From assembly GCF_004348985.1 (NCBI RefSeq), contig NZ_SMKW01000003.1:186001-250000 (forward strand): 64,000 bases of DNA, given 5' to 3'. Source of the stretch: Saccharopolyspora elongata (GTDB lineage: Bacteria; Actinomycetota; Actinomycetes; Mycobacteriales; Pseudonocardiaceae). Below are positions 7,160 to 15,504 of the stretch, piece after piece (within the stretch, counting starts at the first letter, position 1; each line of letters starts with the position of its first letter). The translations under genes and the position numbers were made by a program. The notes under the pieces were generated by a model. The model was not told where the DNA came from, made no database searches, and saw only the letters and a list, made by a program, of their open reading frames with translations.

Positions 7160-8158
7160 ATGAGCGCGCACTTGGCCGGGGTTGCCGTGCACCTGCCGGA
7201 GCGGGAGGTCGGCACCGCGGCGGTGGAGCGGCGGATCGCGGCGGAGAGCGCGGCGTTCGTGCCACCGGCCGGGATCATCCGGCGGCTGACCGGCATCGAG
7301 TCGCGGCACGTGCTCGGCGACGAGGAGCAGGCCTCCGACCTGGCCGCGGCCGCGGCGCGCAAGCTGCTCGCCGAGACAGGCACCTCGGCCGACGACGTCG
7401 ACCTGCTGCTGTTCGCCTCTGCCAGCCAGGACATGGTCGAGCCCGCCACCGCGCACATCGTGGCCGCCAAGCTGGGCCTGCGCTGCCCGGTGATGGACGT
7501 CAAGAACGCCTGCAACAGCGTGCTCAACGGCATCGAGGTCGCCGACGCGCTGATCGGCGCGGGCCGGTACCGGCGGGTGCTGCTGGTCAGCGGCGAGTCG
7601 CCGTCCCGGGCGATCCGGTGGAACGTGCCCGACATCGGGACGTTCCTGCGCGCCTTCCCCGGCTACACGCTCTCCGATGCGGGCGCCGCGATGCTGCTGA
7701 CGGACGGGCCCGCCGGGGTGCTCGGCAGCGGGTTCAGCGCCGATTCGTCGCAGTGGGACGTCGGCACGCTGCCGTGCGGGGGATCGGCGCACCCGCGCGA
7801 TCCCGAGTACAGCTACTTCGCGATGGACGGCGGGCGGCTGAAGTCGGCGTTCCTGCGGCTGGGCACCGGCGTGCTGGACGAGACGCTGGCGCGGCTCGGG
7901 CTCGGCTGGCAGGACTTCGCCGTCGTGTGCGTGCACCAGGTTTCCCTGCCGTACCTGGACGTCTTCGCCGAGCGGGCCGGGGTGCCCGCCGACAAGCTGG
8001 TGGTGACGATCCGCGAGCACGGCAACGTCGCCTCCGCCAGCCTGCCGCTGCAGCTGGCCGTCGCGCAGCAGCTCGGCCGCTGCGGGCCGGGGGATCTGGT
8101 GGCGCTGGTGGGCATGGCCGGCGGGGTCAGCCTCGGAATCGTGGTGATCCGGCTGTGA
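7160..8158 (+). CDS. KAS III/thiolase-superfamily condensing enzyme, OleA-like
   Basis: A 332-residue condensing enzyme. The catalytic set is Cys118 (KNACNS), His259 (VCVHQVS) and Asn289 (EHGNVAS); these spacings (141 and 30) match OleA (142 and 30) closely. Glu94 in DMVEPATAHIV sits where OleA has its essential Glu117 base, a residue FabH lacks. OleA condenses two acyl-CoAs head to head to a beta-keto acid, the first step to long-chain olefins or beta-lactones. A strong ribosome site (AGGGAAGGA) precedes the ATG. The next gene starts inside its stop codon. With OleC- and OleD-like neighbours an OleA/LstA/NltA-type role is the best inference; a secondary-metabolite KAS III is the alternative. 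Confidence 0.8.
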   Translation: MSAHLAGVAVHLPEREVGTAAVERRIAAESAAFVPPAGIIRRLTGIESRHVLGDEEQASDLAAAAARKLLAETGTSADDVDLLLFASASQDMVEPATAHIVAAKLGLRCPVMDVKNACNSVLNGIEVADALIGAGRYRRVLLVSGESPSRAIRWNVPDIGTFLRAFPGYTLSDAGAAMLLTDGPAGVLGSGFSADSSQWDVGTLPCGGSAHPRDPEYSYFAMDGGRLKSAFLRLGTGVLDETLARLGLGWQDFAVVCVHQVSLPYLDVFAERAGVPADKLVVTIREHGNVASASLPLQLAVAQQLGRCGPGDLVALVGMAGGVSLGIVVIRL

Positions 8159-8901
8159 GCGGGCTGTGGGTGGTGGTGCCCGCCTACAACGAGGCGACCG
8201 GCATCACCGCGACGCTGGAAGCGCTTGACGCGCAACGGGATTCGGACTTCGAGCTGGTCGTGGTGGACAACGGGTCGACGGACGCCACGGCGGACGTCGT
8301 CGCGGACTTCGGCCGCACGCGCCCGTGGGTCCACCTGGTGCACGAGCCGGAGAAGGGCACCGGGGCGGCCGCCGACACCGGCATGCGCTTCGCGGTGGAG
8401 CGGGGCGCGGTCCGGCTGGCCCGCACCGACGCCGACTGCCTGCCCGCGCCGGACTGGACCCGGCGGATCAACGCGGCGTTCGCGTCGGGGTTGCGCATGG
8501 TGGCCGGGCAACTGCTGCCGCGCACCGACGAGGACGTGCCCGCCTGGCAGCGGTCGCTGCTGGTCGGTGCCGTCGAGGTGGCCAGCGCGTTCGGCAAGAT
8601 CCGGCCCGGCAACCGCGATCCGCGCTACCGGGGCCCGTACGTGATGGCGCCGGGCTGCAACATGGCCATCACCGGCGAGCTTTACTTGCAGGCCGGCGGA
8701 TTCCCGCGCACCAAGATCGAAGACGTGCACGAGGACCGCGCCCTGGTCAACGCCGTGCGGCTGCTCACCGCCGACTACGGCCTGCGGCGCGACGTCGTGG
8801 TGCGCGGCTCGGTGCGGCGGGTGCGTGCCTGGGGGTTGCTGAAAACCCTCGCCTGGTACGCGGATCACCGCTACCGGCCGGAGCTGGTGGACATCAGGTG
8901 A
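8155..8901 (+). CDS. Family 2 glycosyltransferase
   Basis: A 248-residue GT-A fold enzyme: WVVVPAYNEATGITATLEAL, VVDNGSTDATADVV, and the DxD-type ARTDADCLPAPDW. The later GPYVMAPGCNMAITGELYLQ and IEDVHEDRALVNAVR (ED...ED acceptor motif) are typical of GT2. No transmembrane helix is present, so it is cytosolic. The GTG start overlaps the previous stop (GTGA at 8155-8158), and its own stop overlaps the P450 start. Tight coupling puts it in the same pathway as the OleA-like enzyme, perhaps glycosylating the product or a hydroxylated intermediate; donor and acceptor are unknown. Confidence 0.85.
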   Translation: MSGLWVVVPAYNEATGITATLEALDAQRDSDFELVVVDNGSTDATADVVADFGRTRPWVHLVHEPEKGTGAAADTGMRFAVERGAVRLARTDADCLPAPDWTRRINAAFASGLRMVAGQLLPRTDEDVPAWQRSLLVGAVEVASAFGKIRPGNRDPRYRGPYVMAPGCNMAITGELYLQAGGFPRTKIEDVHEDRALVNAVRLLTADYGLRRDVVVRGSVRRVRAWGLLKTLAWYADHRYRPELVDIR

Positions 8902-10049
8902 CCGCCGCGAGGTGGGAGCGGCGGGTGCAGCTCGGCGCGCACCCGCTGGCGTACCCGCTGGTGCGCGGCATCGGGCGGATCGGGCCGGTGGTGCGGGTGC
9001 CGCGCGTCGGCGTGGTGGTCAGCGAAGCCGCGCCGGCCCGCCAGGTGCTCACCGACACCGAGGGCTTCACCAAGACCGGGCCGGGTTCCCCGGCGGACCT
9101 GTGGACGCCGGTGGTGGGGCCGTCGGTGCTGCTGAACATGGAAGGCGACGACCACGCCCGGCTGCGCCGGAAGCTGTCCGGGCTGTTCACGCCGCGCTTC
9201 GTCGACCAGCTGTGCGCGCGCGTGGCGGCGAAGCCGATGGCGGCGCTGCGCGCGGAGCTGGCCGCGGGACGCGCCGTGGACCTGGTGCCCGTGGTGCGCG
9301 ACTTGGCCGGCGCGGTGATCTGCGAGCTCGTCGGCCTGCGGGCCGACCGGGCGGACTTCGCCCGGGCCTTCGCCGCGGCGACGGCGGTGACGTCGATGGT
9401 GCGGCTGGGGCGTTCGCGGCTCACCCCGGCGCAGGTGGCGCGCGGGCGGAAGGCCTTGTCGGAGCTGACCGGACCCGCCGCCGAGGCGTTCGCGCACGGC
9501 GACCCGGAATCGGTTCCCGGCCGGATGCGCGAGCTCGGCCTGTCCGAGCAGGAGGCTTTGGGCGCGGTGGCGGCCTTCGTGCTCACCGGCACCGAAACGC
9601 TCGTCTCTTACGTGCCGCGTCTGATCGCCCTGGCGCACGACACCGGCTGGCTGCCTCGATTGGTCGCCGAGCCCGAGCGCGCCGACGACGTGGTGTCGGA
9701 GGCCCTGCGGTTCACCGTGCCGTCGCCGGTGATGCTGCGCAGCGTCGCCGCCGAGCGGACGATCGGCGACGTGCGGGTGCGGCCGGGGGACCGGGTGGTG
9801 ATCGCAACGATCTCCGCCGCCAAGGGCCTCGGCGGCTTCGACCCGGATCGCCCGCACCCGCCGGAGGTGCAGCGGCTGTGGTTCGGGGCGGGCCCGCACT
9901 TCTGCCTCGGAATGCCGTTGGCCGGCGCGGAGATCCGGACGGTGCTGGACACCGTGCTCGCCGCGGGCGGCGCGGCCGTCGTGGACCGGAAGGTCGCCCG
10001 CCGAGTGCTGATCCCCGCCTACCGGAGCTTGGTGGTGCGCCGTGCCTGA
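8898..10049 (+). CDS. Cytochrome P450
   Basis: A 383-residue bacterial P450. Visible are the I-helix segment AFVLTGTETLVSY, the ExxR (SEALRF) and the heme loop FGAGPHFCLG with Cys336 as thiolate ligand. The usual acid-alcohol pair AG(D/E)T is replaced by TGTET, with Glu-Thr retained. Class I redox partners are not encoded nearby. GTG start overlaps the glycosyltransferase stop, and the end overlaps the ligase start by 8 bases. It likely hydroxylates an acyl chain or ring in the pathway built by its neighbours. A second P450 of the same size is convergent at 12403. Confidence 0.9.
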   Translation: MTAARWERRVQLGAHPLAYPLVRGIGRIGPVVRVPRVGVVVSEAAPARQVLTDTEGFTKTGPGSPADLWTPVVGPSVLLNMEGDDHARLRRKLSGLFTPRFVDQLCARVAAKPMAALRAELAAGRAVDLVPVVRDLAGAVICELVGLRADRADFARAFAAATAVTSMVRLGRSRLTPAQVARGRKALSELTGPAAEAFAHGDPESVPGRMRELGLSEQEALGAVAAFVLTGTETLVSYVPRLIALAHDTGWLPRLVAEPERADDVVSEALRFTVPSPVMLRSVAAERTIGDVRVRPGDRVVIATISAAKGLGGFDPDRPHPPEVQRLWFGAGPHFCLGMPLAGAEIRTVLDTVLAAGGAAVVDRKVARRVLIPAYRSLVVRRA

Positions 10050-11544
10050 CCTGCTTGCACAAGTCCTCGACGCCGGCCGGCAGTACGGCGGCGCACCGGC
10101 GCTGACCGGGCCGTCGGGCCGCACGCTGACGTACGCGAACCTGTCCCGGCGCGTCACGGCGACCGCGGATCGGCTGTACAGCAAGGGATTTCGTCCCGGC
10201 GACCGGATGCTGTTCTCGGTCCGGCCCGGGCCGGAGGCCGTCGTGCTGGCCCTGGGGACCGTGGCGGCGGGCGGCACCGTGGTGTTCATCGATCCGGGTT
10301 CCGGTCCGGAACTGTTCGCCAGCAGGCTCGACCTGGCCCGGCCCGCGTGGGCGGCCGCGGAATCGCTGCTGTACGCGGCGAGCGCGCCCGGCCCCGGCCG
10401 GGCGCTGGCCCGGCGTCGCGGCGTGCTGCTGCCGGACTACTCGTCGCTGCCGGTCCGGCACGTGCGGTCCGGCCCGTGGCTGCCCGGCGTCCCGCTGCGC
10501 GCCGTGTCGGCGAAAGCGCTGGCCAAACCGGCCGAGCCGTGGGCGGACTGGTCTCCCGCGCCGGACCAGGACGCCGTCGTGGTGTTCACCGCCGGAACCA
10601 CGAGTGACCCGAAAGCCGTTGTGCACACCCGGGGTTCGCTCGGCGCAGCCCTGGACGTGCTGGCCACGCGCTGCGCGCTCGCACCCGGCGTGCGGGTGCA
10701 CACCGACCAGTTCCTGCTCGGATTGCCGAGCCTGGTGGCCGGTGCACATTGGACGATGCCGCGCTTCGGTTTCTCGCCCACCGCGGACCTTTCCTCGGTG
10801 GCGAGCGGACTTTCGGAAGCTACGCACACCTTCTTCGTCCCGGCGGATCTGGCCGCGCTGCTCGACGCCGCCGAACAGGGGGAGGTGGCGCTGCCGGGCT
10901 CGTTGCGTCAGGTGTGGCTCGGTGCCGCCCCGGTGCTGCCGCCGCTGCTGCTCCGGGCCCAGGCCGCGCTTCCCGGCACCGAGTTCCTGGCGATCTACGG
11001 GATGACCGAGATCCTGCCCATCGCGGTGGCCACTGCAGAGGAGAAGCTCGCGCACGACGGCGACCTGCTCGGCAAGCCGCTGCCCGGGGTCCGCGCGCGC
11101 GTTGCCGACGACGGCGAGCTGCTCGTCTCCGGGCCGAACATGTGCCGCGGATACCTCGGGCAGCCGCCGTTGACCGAGCACGCGACGGGCGACCTGGCGC
11201 GCATCGAGAACGGTTCGATCGTGCTGGTCGGCCGGAAGAAGGACATGATCCTGCGCGGCAAGACCAACGTGTACCCCGGGCTGTACGAGCCGTCGATCGC
11301 CGCGCTGCCGGACGTCGAGGGCGCGGCGATGATCGGGGTGCCGGACGAGATCGGCGACGAGCGGATCGTGCTCGTCGTGGCCGGAACGCGGCCGGGACTG
11401 GCGGAATCGGTGCGGGCGGAGCTGCCGCGGCTCATCGACGCGGCGGCGCTGCCGGACGAGGTCGTGGTGGTGCCGGAGCTCCCGGTGTCCGGGCGGACCC
11501 GGAAGCTGGACCGGGACGCGCTGCGGAAGATGGTGGCCGGATGA
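10042..11544 (+). CDS. AMP-dependent synthetase/ligase, OleC-like
   Basis: A 500-residue ANL-superfamily adenylating enzyme. The phosphate-binding loop is degenerate (FTAGTTSDPKAVVH for TSGSTGxPK); later motifs are IYGMTEILPIAVA, the GDLARIENG hinge Asp and the C-terminal SGRTRKLDRDAL lysine. The early block FSVRPGPEAVVLAL with VFIDPG and the TEILPIAVA segment resemble OleC, the ATP-dependent beta-lactone synthetase acting on beta-hydroxy acids, more than ordinary acyl-CoA ligases. It starts with GTG within the P450 gene and ends in an ATGA overlap with the SDR. If OleC-like, it would close a beta-lactone; activation of a carboxylic acid as a CoA or ACP ester is the alternative. Confidence 0.78.
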   Translation: MPDLLAQVLDAGRQYGGAPALTGPSGRTLTYANLSRRVTATADRLYSKGFRPGDRMLFSVRPGPEAVVLALGTVAAGGTVVFIDPGSGPELFASRLDLARPAWAAAESLLYAASAPGPGRALARRRGVLLPDYSSLPVRHVRSGPWLPGVPLRAVSAKALAKPAEPWADWSPAPDQDAVVVFTAGTTSDPKAVVHTRGSLGAALDVLATRCALAPGVRVHTDQFLLGLPSLVAGAHWTMPRFGFSPTADLSSVASGLSEATHTFFVPADLAALLDAAEQGEVALPGSLRQVWLGAAPVLPPLLLRAQAALPGTEFLAIYGMTEILPIAVATAEEKLAHDGDLLGKPLPGVRARVADDGELLVSGPNMCRGYLGQPPLTEHATGDLARIENGSIVLVGRKKDMILRGKTNVYPGLYEPSIAALPDVEGAAMIGVPDEIGDERIVLVVAGTRPGLAESVRAELPRLIDAAALPDEVVVVPELPVSGRTRKLDRDALRKMVAG

Positions 11545-12425
11545 GGATCGCGGTGACCGGCGCGACCGGATTCGTCGGCGCCGCCGTGTGCCGCGCCGCA
11601 GTTGCCGAAGGCTGGGAGGTGCACGCCTTCGGCAGGCGACCGGGCGTGCGCCACTGGGACATCGCGAGCGGTCCGCTCGCGGACCCGCCCGAGGTCGACG
11701 CGGTCGTGCACGCGGCCGCGGCGGTCGCCGACGAGACGGCGTCGGCTGAGATGTGGCGGACCAATGTGGACGGTACGCGGCACGTGGCGGACACCTTCCC
11801 CGGCGCGCGCCTGGTGCACATCTCGACCGCGAGCGTCTACGACCCGTTCACCGCGACGGTCGATGCCGACGAGACGGCGGCACCGGTCGCGCGATACCTC
11901 AACGCCTACGGCGAATCCAAGGCCGCCGCCGAACGGCTGCTCACCTACCGGCCCAACACCGTCGTGCTGCGCCCGCACGCCGTGTACGGGCCCGGTGACA
12001 CGACGCTGCTGCCGCGGCTGCTCGATTCGATCCGGGGGCGCAACCTGGTGATCGTCGGCGACGGCCGCACCCGGCATTCGCTGACGTCGATCGACAACCT
12101 CACCAACGCGGTTCTGCTGGCCTGCACCGGAAAACCCGGCATCTACAACATCACCGACGCCGAGCCCGTGGCCCTGGAAGACGCGTTGCGGGAGATGTTC
12201 CGCGAGCGCGGGCTCCGGGTGCGCGTCCGCCACCTCCCGGTGCGCCTGGCCTGGAACCTCGCGGCCATCGCCGAGAACACCTGGCGGCCACCGGGGCTGG
12301 CCCAGCTGAGCCGCTACGCGGTGAGCCACCTCGGGTTCGAGCGCACCATGGACATCACCGCGGCGCGCCGCGGCCTCGGCTACCGGCCGGAGCCGACGTC
12401 GTTCACCGGGGCGGCGCGGTGGTGA
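11541..12425 (+). CDS. NAD(P)-dependent extended SDR, OleD-like
   Basis: A 294-residue extended short-chain dehydrogenase: GATGFVG cofactor loop, VHAAAAV, STASVYD with catalytic Ser/Thr, and YGESK (Tyr-x3-Lys). The stretch LRPHAVYGPGDTTLLPRLL and VGDGRTRHSLTSIDN is shared by OleD, which reduces the 2-alkyl-3-keto acid made by OleA, and by 3-beta-hydroxysteroid dehydrogenase-like enzymes. Its position directly after the OleC-like ligase (ATGA at 11541-11544) favours OleD. The last 23 bases overlap the 3' end of the convergent P450 gene, so both coding ends are read from the same DNA. Confidence 0.82.
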   Translation: MRIAVTGATGFVGAAVCRAAVAEGWEVHAFGRRPGVRHWDIASGPLADPPEVDAVVHAAAAVADETASAEMWRTNVDGTRHVADTFPGARLVHISTASVYDPFTATVDADETAAPVARYLNAYGESKAAAERLLTYRPNTVVLRPHAVYGPGDTTLLPRLLDSIRGRNLVIVGDGRTRHSLTSIDNLTNAVLLACTGKPGIYNITDAEPVALEDALREMFRERGLRVRVRHLPVRLAWNLAAIAENTWRPPGLAQLSRYAVSHLGFERTMDITAARRGLGYRPEPTSFTGAARW

Positions 12426-13641
12426 TGCCGAGCTCGGCGTAGGACGGGATCAGCACGCCGCGAGCGGGCCGCCGGGACACCACCCGGATCGGCCCGGCGT
12501 CCAGGATCGCCTGCAGCAGGTGGGAAATCTCCGCGCGGGCCAGCGTGGCACCGAGGCAGAGGTGCCGCCCGGCGCCGAACCAGAGCTGCCGGGTCTCGGG
12601 CACGTAGGGCCGGTTGATGTCGAAGCGCCCGACCCGGTTGTTGGCGACGTAGGTCAGCAGCATCACGCGCTCACCGGCCCGCATCGCGGCCCCGTCCACG
12701 GTCACGTCGTTGCTGACGCTGCGCCCGATCAGCGGCGCGGGCGTGGTCACCCGCAGGCCCTCCCGCACGGCGTCGGGCAGCAGCTCGGGCGACTCGCGCA
12801 GCTGGTGCTGCTGGCCGGTGTCGTGCAGCAGCGCGACGGTGCGGGCCATTGCGGTGGCGGCCGTTTCAGTGCCGGCGACCATGAGCAGCGCGGCGATCCC
12901 CGAGGTTTCCTCCAGCGACAGGCCCAGCTCCCGGCAGCGGCCCAGCAGCGTCTCGGCGGGAGCCTCGGCGAACGCCGCGGGCACGTTGCGGGTGAGGTCG
13001 GCGATGATCGGCTTGGCCTGCGCGACGACCTCGGGCGGCAGCTCGGTCGACGCGGCACTGCCCAGCGCCAGCTTCGCCAACCGCTCCCCGGTGCCGAACA
13101 CGGCGCGGTAGTGCTCGTCCCCCGGCGGCAGGTCGAGCCCGAGCAGATCGGCCATCATCCGCCCGACCAGCAGCCGGGCCAGGTCGGCGAGATCTACGAC
13201 TTCACCGGCCCGCAACCGCTCCACGGCGGGCTGCAACGCCGGATCGAAGACCCGCCGCACCAGTGGGCGGGCGGTGGCGTCGGTGAACAGGTCTCGAGCC
13301 CGCGAGCGAAGGTCGGCGTGCCCGGGCCCGTCGAAGATGCGGTAGACGTAGTCGCCGAGAACCTGGGCCCAGAGATGCCCGACGCCGCCCTCGCCGAGCA
13401 GCGTGAAGTGCGCACCATCGTTGAGGATCCGGCGAGCGACGACGGGATCGTTGACCACCCACCCGAGCCGGGGCACCCGCCGGATCGGCCCGCCCCGAGA
13501 GGAGAGCCGAAGCAGCAGGTACAGCGCGGGCCGGCTGGCCCAAAGCAGCCGAGCCTCATGCCGCTGCGCAACATCCCGACGCCCAAGCAAATCGATCACA
13601 CGGCCGACTATCGCAGAGTCGTGAGCGCTTTGGTCCGCCAT
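12403..13641 (-). CDS. Cytochrome P450 (second)
   Basis: A 412-residue P450 with I-helix MVAGTETAATAMA (canonical AGTET), ExxR in REGLRV, and heme loop FGAGRHLCLG. It is typical in length for an actinobacterial class I P450. I chose ATG 13641 (MADQSAHDSAIVG); a GTG five codons upstream is possible. The gene converges on the SDR and overlaps it tail to tail by 23 bp, so it is transcribed separately from the five-gene operon but lies at its edge. It and the P450 at 8898 are distant paralogues sharing overall layout, suggesting two oxidation steps on a related substrate. Confidence 0.88.
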   Translation of the reverse strand: MADQSAHDSAIVGRVIDLLGRRDVAQRHEARLLWASRPALYLLLRLSSRGGPIRRVPRLGWVVNDPVVARRILNDGAHFTLLGEGGVGHLWAQVLGDYVYRIFDGPGHADLRSRARDLFTDATARPLVRRVFDPALQPAVERLRAGEVVDLADLARLLVGRMMADLLGLDLPPGDEHYRAVFGTGERLAKLALGSAASTELPPEVVAQAKPIIADLTRNVPAAFAEAPAETLLGRCRELGLSLEETSGIAALLMVAGTETAATAMARTVALLHDTGQQHQLRESPELLPDAVREGLRVTTPAPLIGRSVSNDVTVDGAAMRAGERVMLLTYVANNRVGRFDINRPYVPETRQLWFGAGRHLCLGATLARAEISHLLQAILDAGPIRVVSRRPARGVLIPSYAELGITTAPPR

Positions 13642-13725
13642 AGCGGCCCAAACCACTCACGACGCCCGGCAACCCGCGCGAGTTGAGACCGTGGCCGGGG
13701 GAGTGCGTCTGATCGGCGATGAAAT

Positions 13726-14151
13726 CTAGTTCGCGAGCTGCGACAGCGGGCGGATCAGAACGGGTTTGGGCAAGCCGGCCGGGATGGCGCACTTGGGCGA
13801 CGGTTTCTCCATGCCCATGGGCGCCCCTGGCTCTCCTGGTGCCGGAAGGCTGAGAACAGCCCGCAGTGCCCACGTCGGCTCGGCGTGGTACTGGTACGCC
13901 ACGACTGGCGGGCAGAACACGGGAGAATCACCGACGACCGGTGTGCGGTAGGCGCTGGCGTCCTTTTCGCCGCGGATGATGAGGACGTCCGCGCTGGTGG
14001 CACGGTGATACATGGCCGCGTACAGTTCTGGCGCCTCCCGCGGCCCCCAGAGGATCAGCGTCCAACCTCGCCTGCGCAGCTCGCCGAGCAGGTCGTCCAG
14101 TTCGAGTGCGAATTCCCCTTCGGGGGCGGTCGAACGCGCCAGGGGCTTCAC
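13726..14151 (-). pseudogene. Small conserved protein, 5' end interrupted by IS
   Basis: The frame encodes LDDLLGELRRRGWTLILWGP, then SADVLIIRGEKDASAYRTP and WALRAVLSLPAPG. It is a clear paralogue of the gene at 49289-49813 (DELLRELRRRGG, CADVVILRGEDDATAYRTP, WTLRAVLTLPTPG). The IS3-family element begins exactly at its 5' end. A GTG at 14151 could restart translation, but across the element an ATG at 15462-15464 on the same strand reads MGALPPG and could join in frame to VKPLARS once element and target duplication are removed. I infer a gene disrupted within its first ~8 codons. Function of the family is unknown; both copies lie near XRE regulators. Confidence 0.6.
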
Positions 14152-14216
14152 CCCGGATGTTGGACACCTGACACACTTGGATCTTGATGGTCCGGGTGGA
14201 CTGGAGTCCTGTACTG

Positions 14217-14534
14217 ATGGTCATGAAGCACTATCCGCCGGAGTTCAAAGCCGAAGCGGTCGCGCTCTACCGGTCTCGCCCTGGTACGACGATCGCCGCG
14301 GTGGCCGCTGATCTCGGGGTCAACGCCGAGACGCTGCGGAGCTGGATCCGGATCGATGACCGACGAGGCGCCGGACCGCGTACCGAGACCACGGAAACCT
14401 CAGCGGCCGCACCGGCTTCCGGCACGCTGGAGAGTGAGAATGCCGCGCTGCGCAAGCGGGTCCGCGAGTTGGAAGAGGAACGCGAGATCCTGCGCAAGGC
14501 GGCCAAGTATTTCGCCGGGGAGACGCGCTGGTGA
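14217..14534 (+). CDS. IS3-family transposase OrfA
   Basis: About 105 residues with a helix-turn-helix (KHYPPEFKAEAVALYRSRPG then AAVAADLGVNAETLRSWIR) and a leucine-zipper-like ESENAALRKRVRELEEEREI ending LRKAAKYFAGE, the standard OrfA of the IS3 family that binds the terminal repeats and multimerises. Two in-frame ATGs (14217, 14223) are possible starts. Its stop overlaps the GTG of orfB (GTGA at 14531-14534), so the full transposase can form by frameshifting or OrfB by coupled initiation. Confidence 0.9.
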   Translation: MVMKHYPPEFKAEAVALYRSRPGTTIAAVAADLGVNAETLRSWIRIDDRRGAGPRTETTETSAAAPASGTLESENAALRKRVRELEEEREILRKAAKYFAGETRW

Positions 14535-15430
14535 ACCGCTTCCAGTTCGTCGCCGACCACCAGCGCCGTTACGGCGTGAAGCGGTTGTGCCAGGTCATCG
14601 GTGTCGCGCGGTCCAGCTTCTACCACTGGAAAGCCACCGCGGCGGACCGAGCCACCCGCAGTGCCGCCGATGACCGGCTGGCGGCCCGCATCCGCGTGGT
14701 CCACCAGGAATCGGGCGGCACCTACGGTGTCCCGCGCATCACCGCCGAACTGCGCGAAGCCGGGCATCTGGTCAACCACAAGCGGGTCGCCCGGGTCATG
14801 CACGGGATCGGGCTTTCCGGGCTGCGGCTGCGCCGCAGACACCGCACCACGATCGGCGACCCCGCGGCGGCCAAGGCCCCTGATCTGATCCAGCGGGACT
14901 TCACCGCCGAGGCGCCGAACACCCACTATGTCGGTGACATCACCTATCTGCCGATCGCCGACGGGACGTTCTGCTACCTGGCGACCGTGATGGACCTGTG
15001 CTCGCGCCGGCTGGTCGGCTGGGCCATCGCCGATCACATGCGCACCGAGCTGGTCATCGACGCCCTGCGGGCCGCCGAACGCACCCGGGGCAGCCTGGCC
15101 GGCGCGATCTTTCACGCCGATCACGGGGCGCAGTACACCTCTCGGGCCTTCGCCGACGCTTGCCGGGAAGCCGGAGTGACCCAGTCCATGGGCGCGGTCG
15201 GAAGCTCCGCGGACAACGCCGCCGCCGAAAGCCTGAACGCGGCCTTCAAGCGAGAAACCCTTCAGGGCGCCCGGTGGTGGGACAGTGAACGCGACGCGCG
15301 GCTGGCCGCGTTCGGCTGGCTGCACCGCTACAACACCCGCCGTCGTCATTCCTATCTCGGTCAGCGATCCCCGATCGCCTACGAGGACAGTCTGATCCCG
15401 TCATCGGCTACGCTGCCCGAAGCCGCATAA
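14531..15430 (+). CDS. IS3-family transposase OrfB (DDE integrase fold)
   Basis: A 299-residue catalytic subunit. After an HTH_21 region (YGVPRITAELREAGHLVNHK) comes the integrase core with the DDE triad: Asp in YVGDITYLP, Asp in HADHGAQYTS and Glu in NAAAESLNAAFK. The tail YNTRRRHSYLGQRSPIAYED is typical. All motifs and the stop codon are intact, so the element may still move. It starts with GTG inside orfA. Confidence 0.92.
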   Translation: MNRFQFVADHQRRYGVKRLCQVIGVARSSFYHWKATAADRATRSAADDRLAARIRVVHQESGGTYGVPRITAELREAGHLVNHKRVARVMHGIGLSGLRLRRRHRTTIGDPAAAKAPDLIQRDFTAEAPNTHYVGDITYLPIADGTFCYLATVMDLCSRRLVGWAIADHMRTELVIDALRAAERTRGSLAGAIFHADHGAQYTSRAFADACREAGVTQSMGAVGSSADNAAAESLNAAFKRETLQGARWWDSERDARLAAFGWLHRYNTRRRHSYLGQRSPIAYEDSLIPSSATLPEAA

Positions 15431-15504
15431 CCCCGTGTCCAACATCCGGGGGCAAGGCCCCCATGGTCCTGACGCTAGAAGGCGGCGATATGCACCGTCG
15501 AATT

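Larger units (their letters stand above)
14151..15451 (+). mobile_element. IS3-family insertion sequence
   Basis: An intact ~1.3-kb element with orfA and orfB in overlapping frames. The ends carry a perfect 17-bp inverted repeat CCCCGGATGTTGGACAC (14151-14167 and, inverted, 15435-15451). If the element proper ends in TGTTGG...CCAACA as is usual for IS3 relatives, it spans 14158-15444 and the outer CCCCGGA/TCCGGGG belongs to the target. No clean direct repeat is visible, perhaps because the target is itself G/C palindromic. It separates an XRE regulator from the small gene at 13726. Confidence 0.9.

Noticed and set aside
7160..8158. Primary-metabolism FabH
   Set aside because: It lacks fatty-acid synthesis neighbours, carries a Glu at the OleA base position and is translationally coupled to a glycosyltransferase, P450, ligase and SDR.
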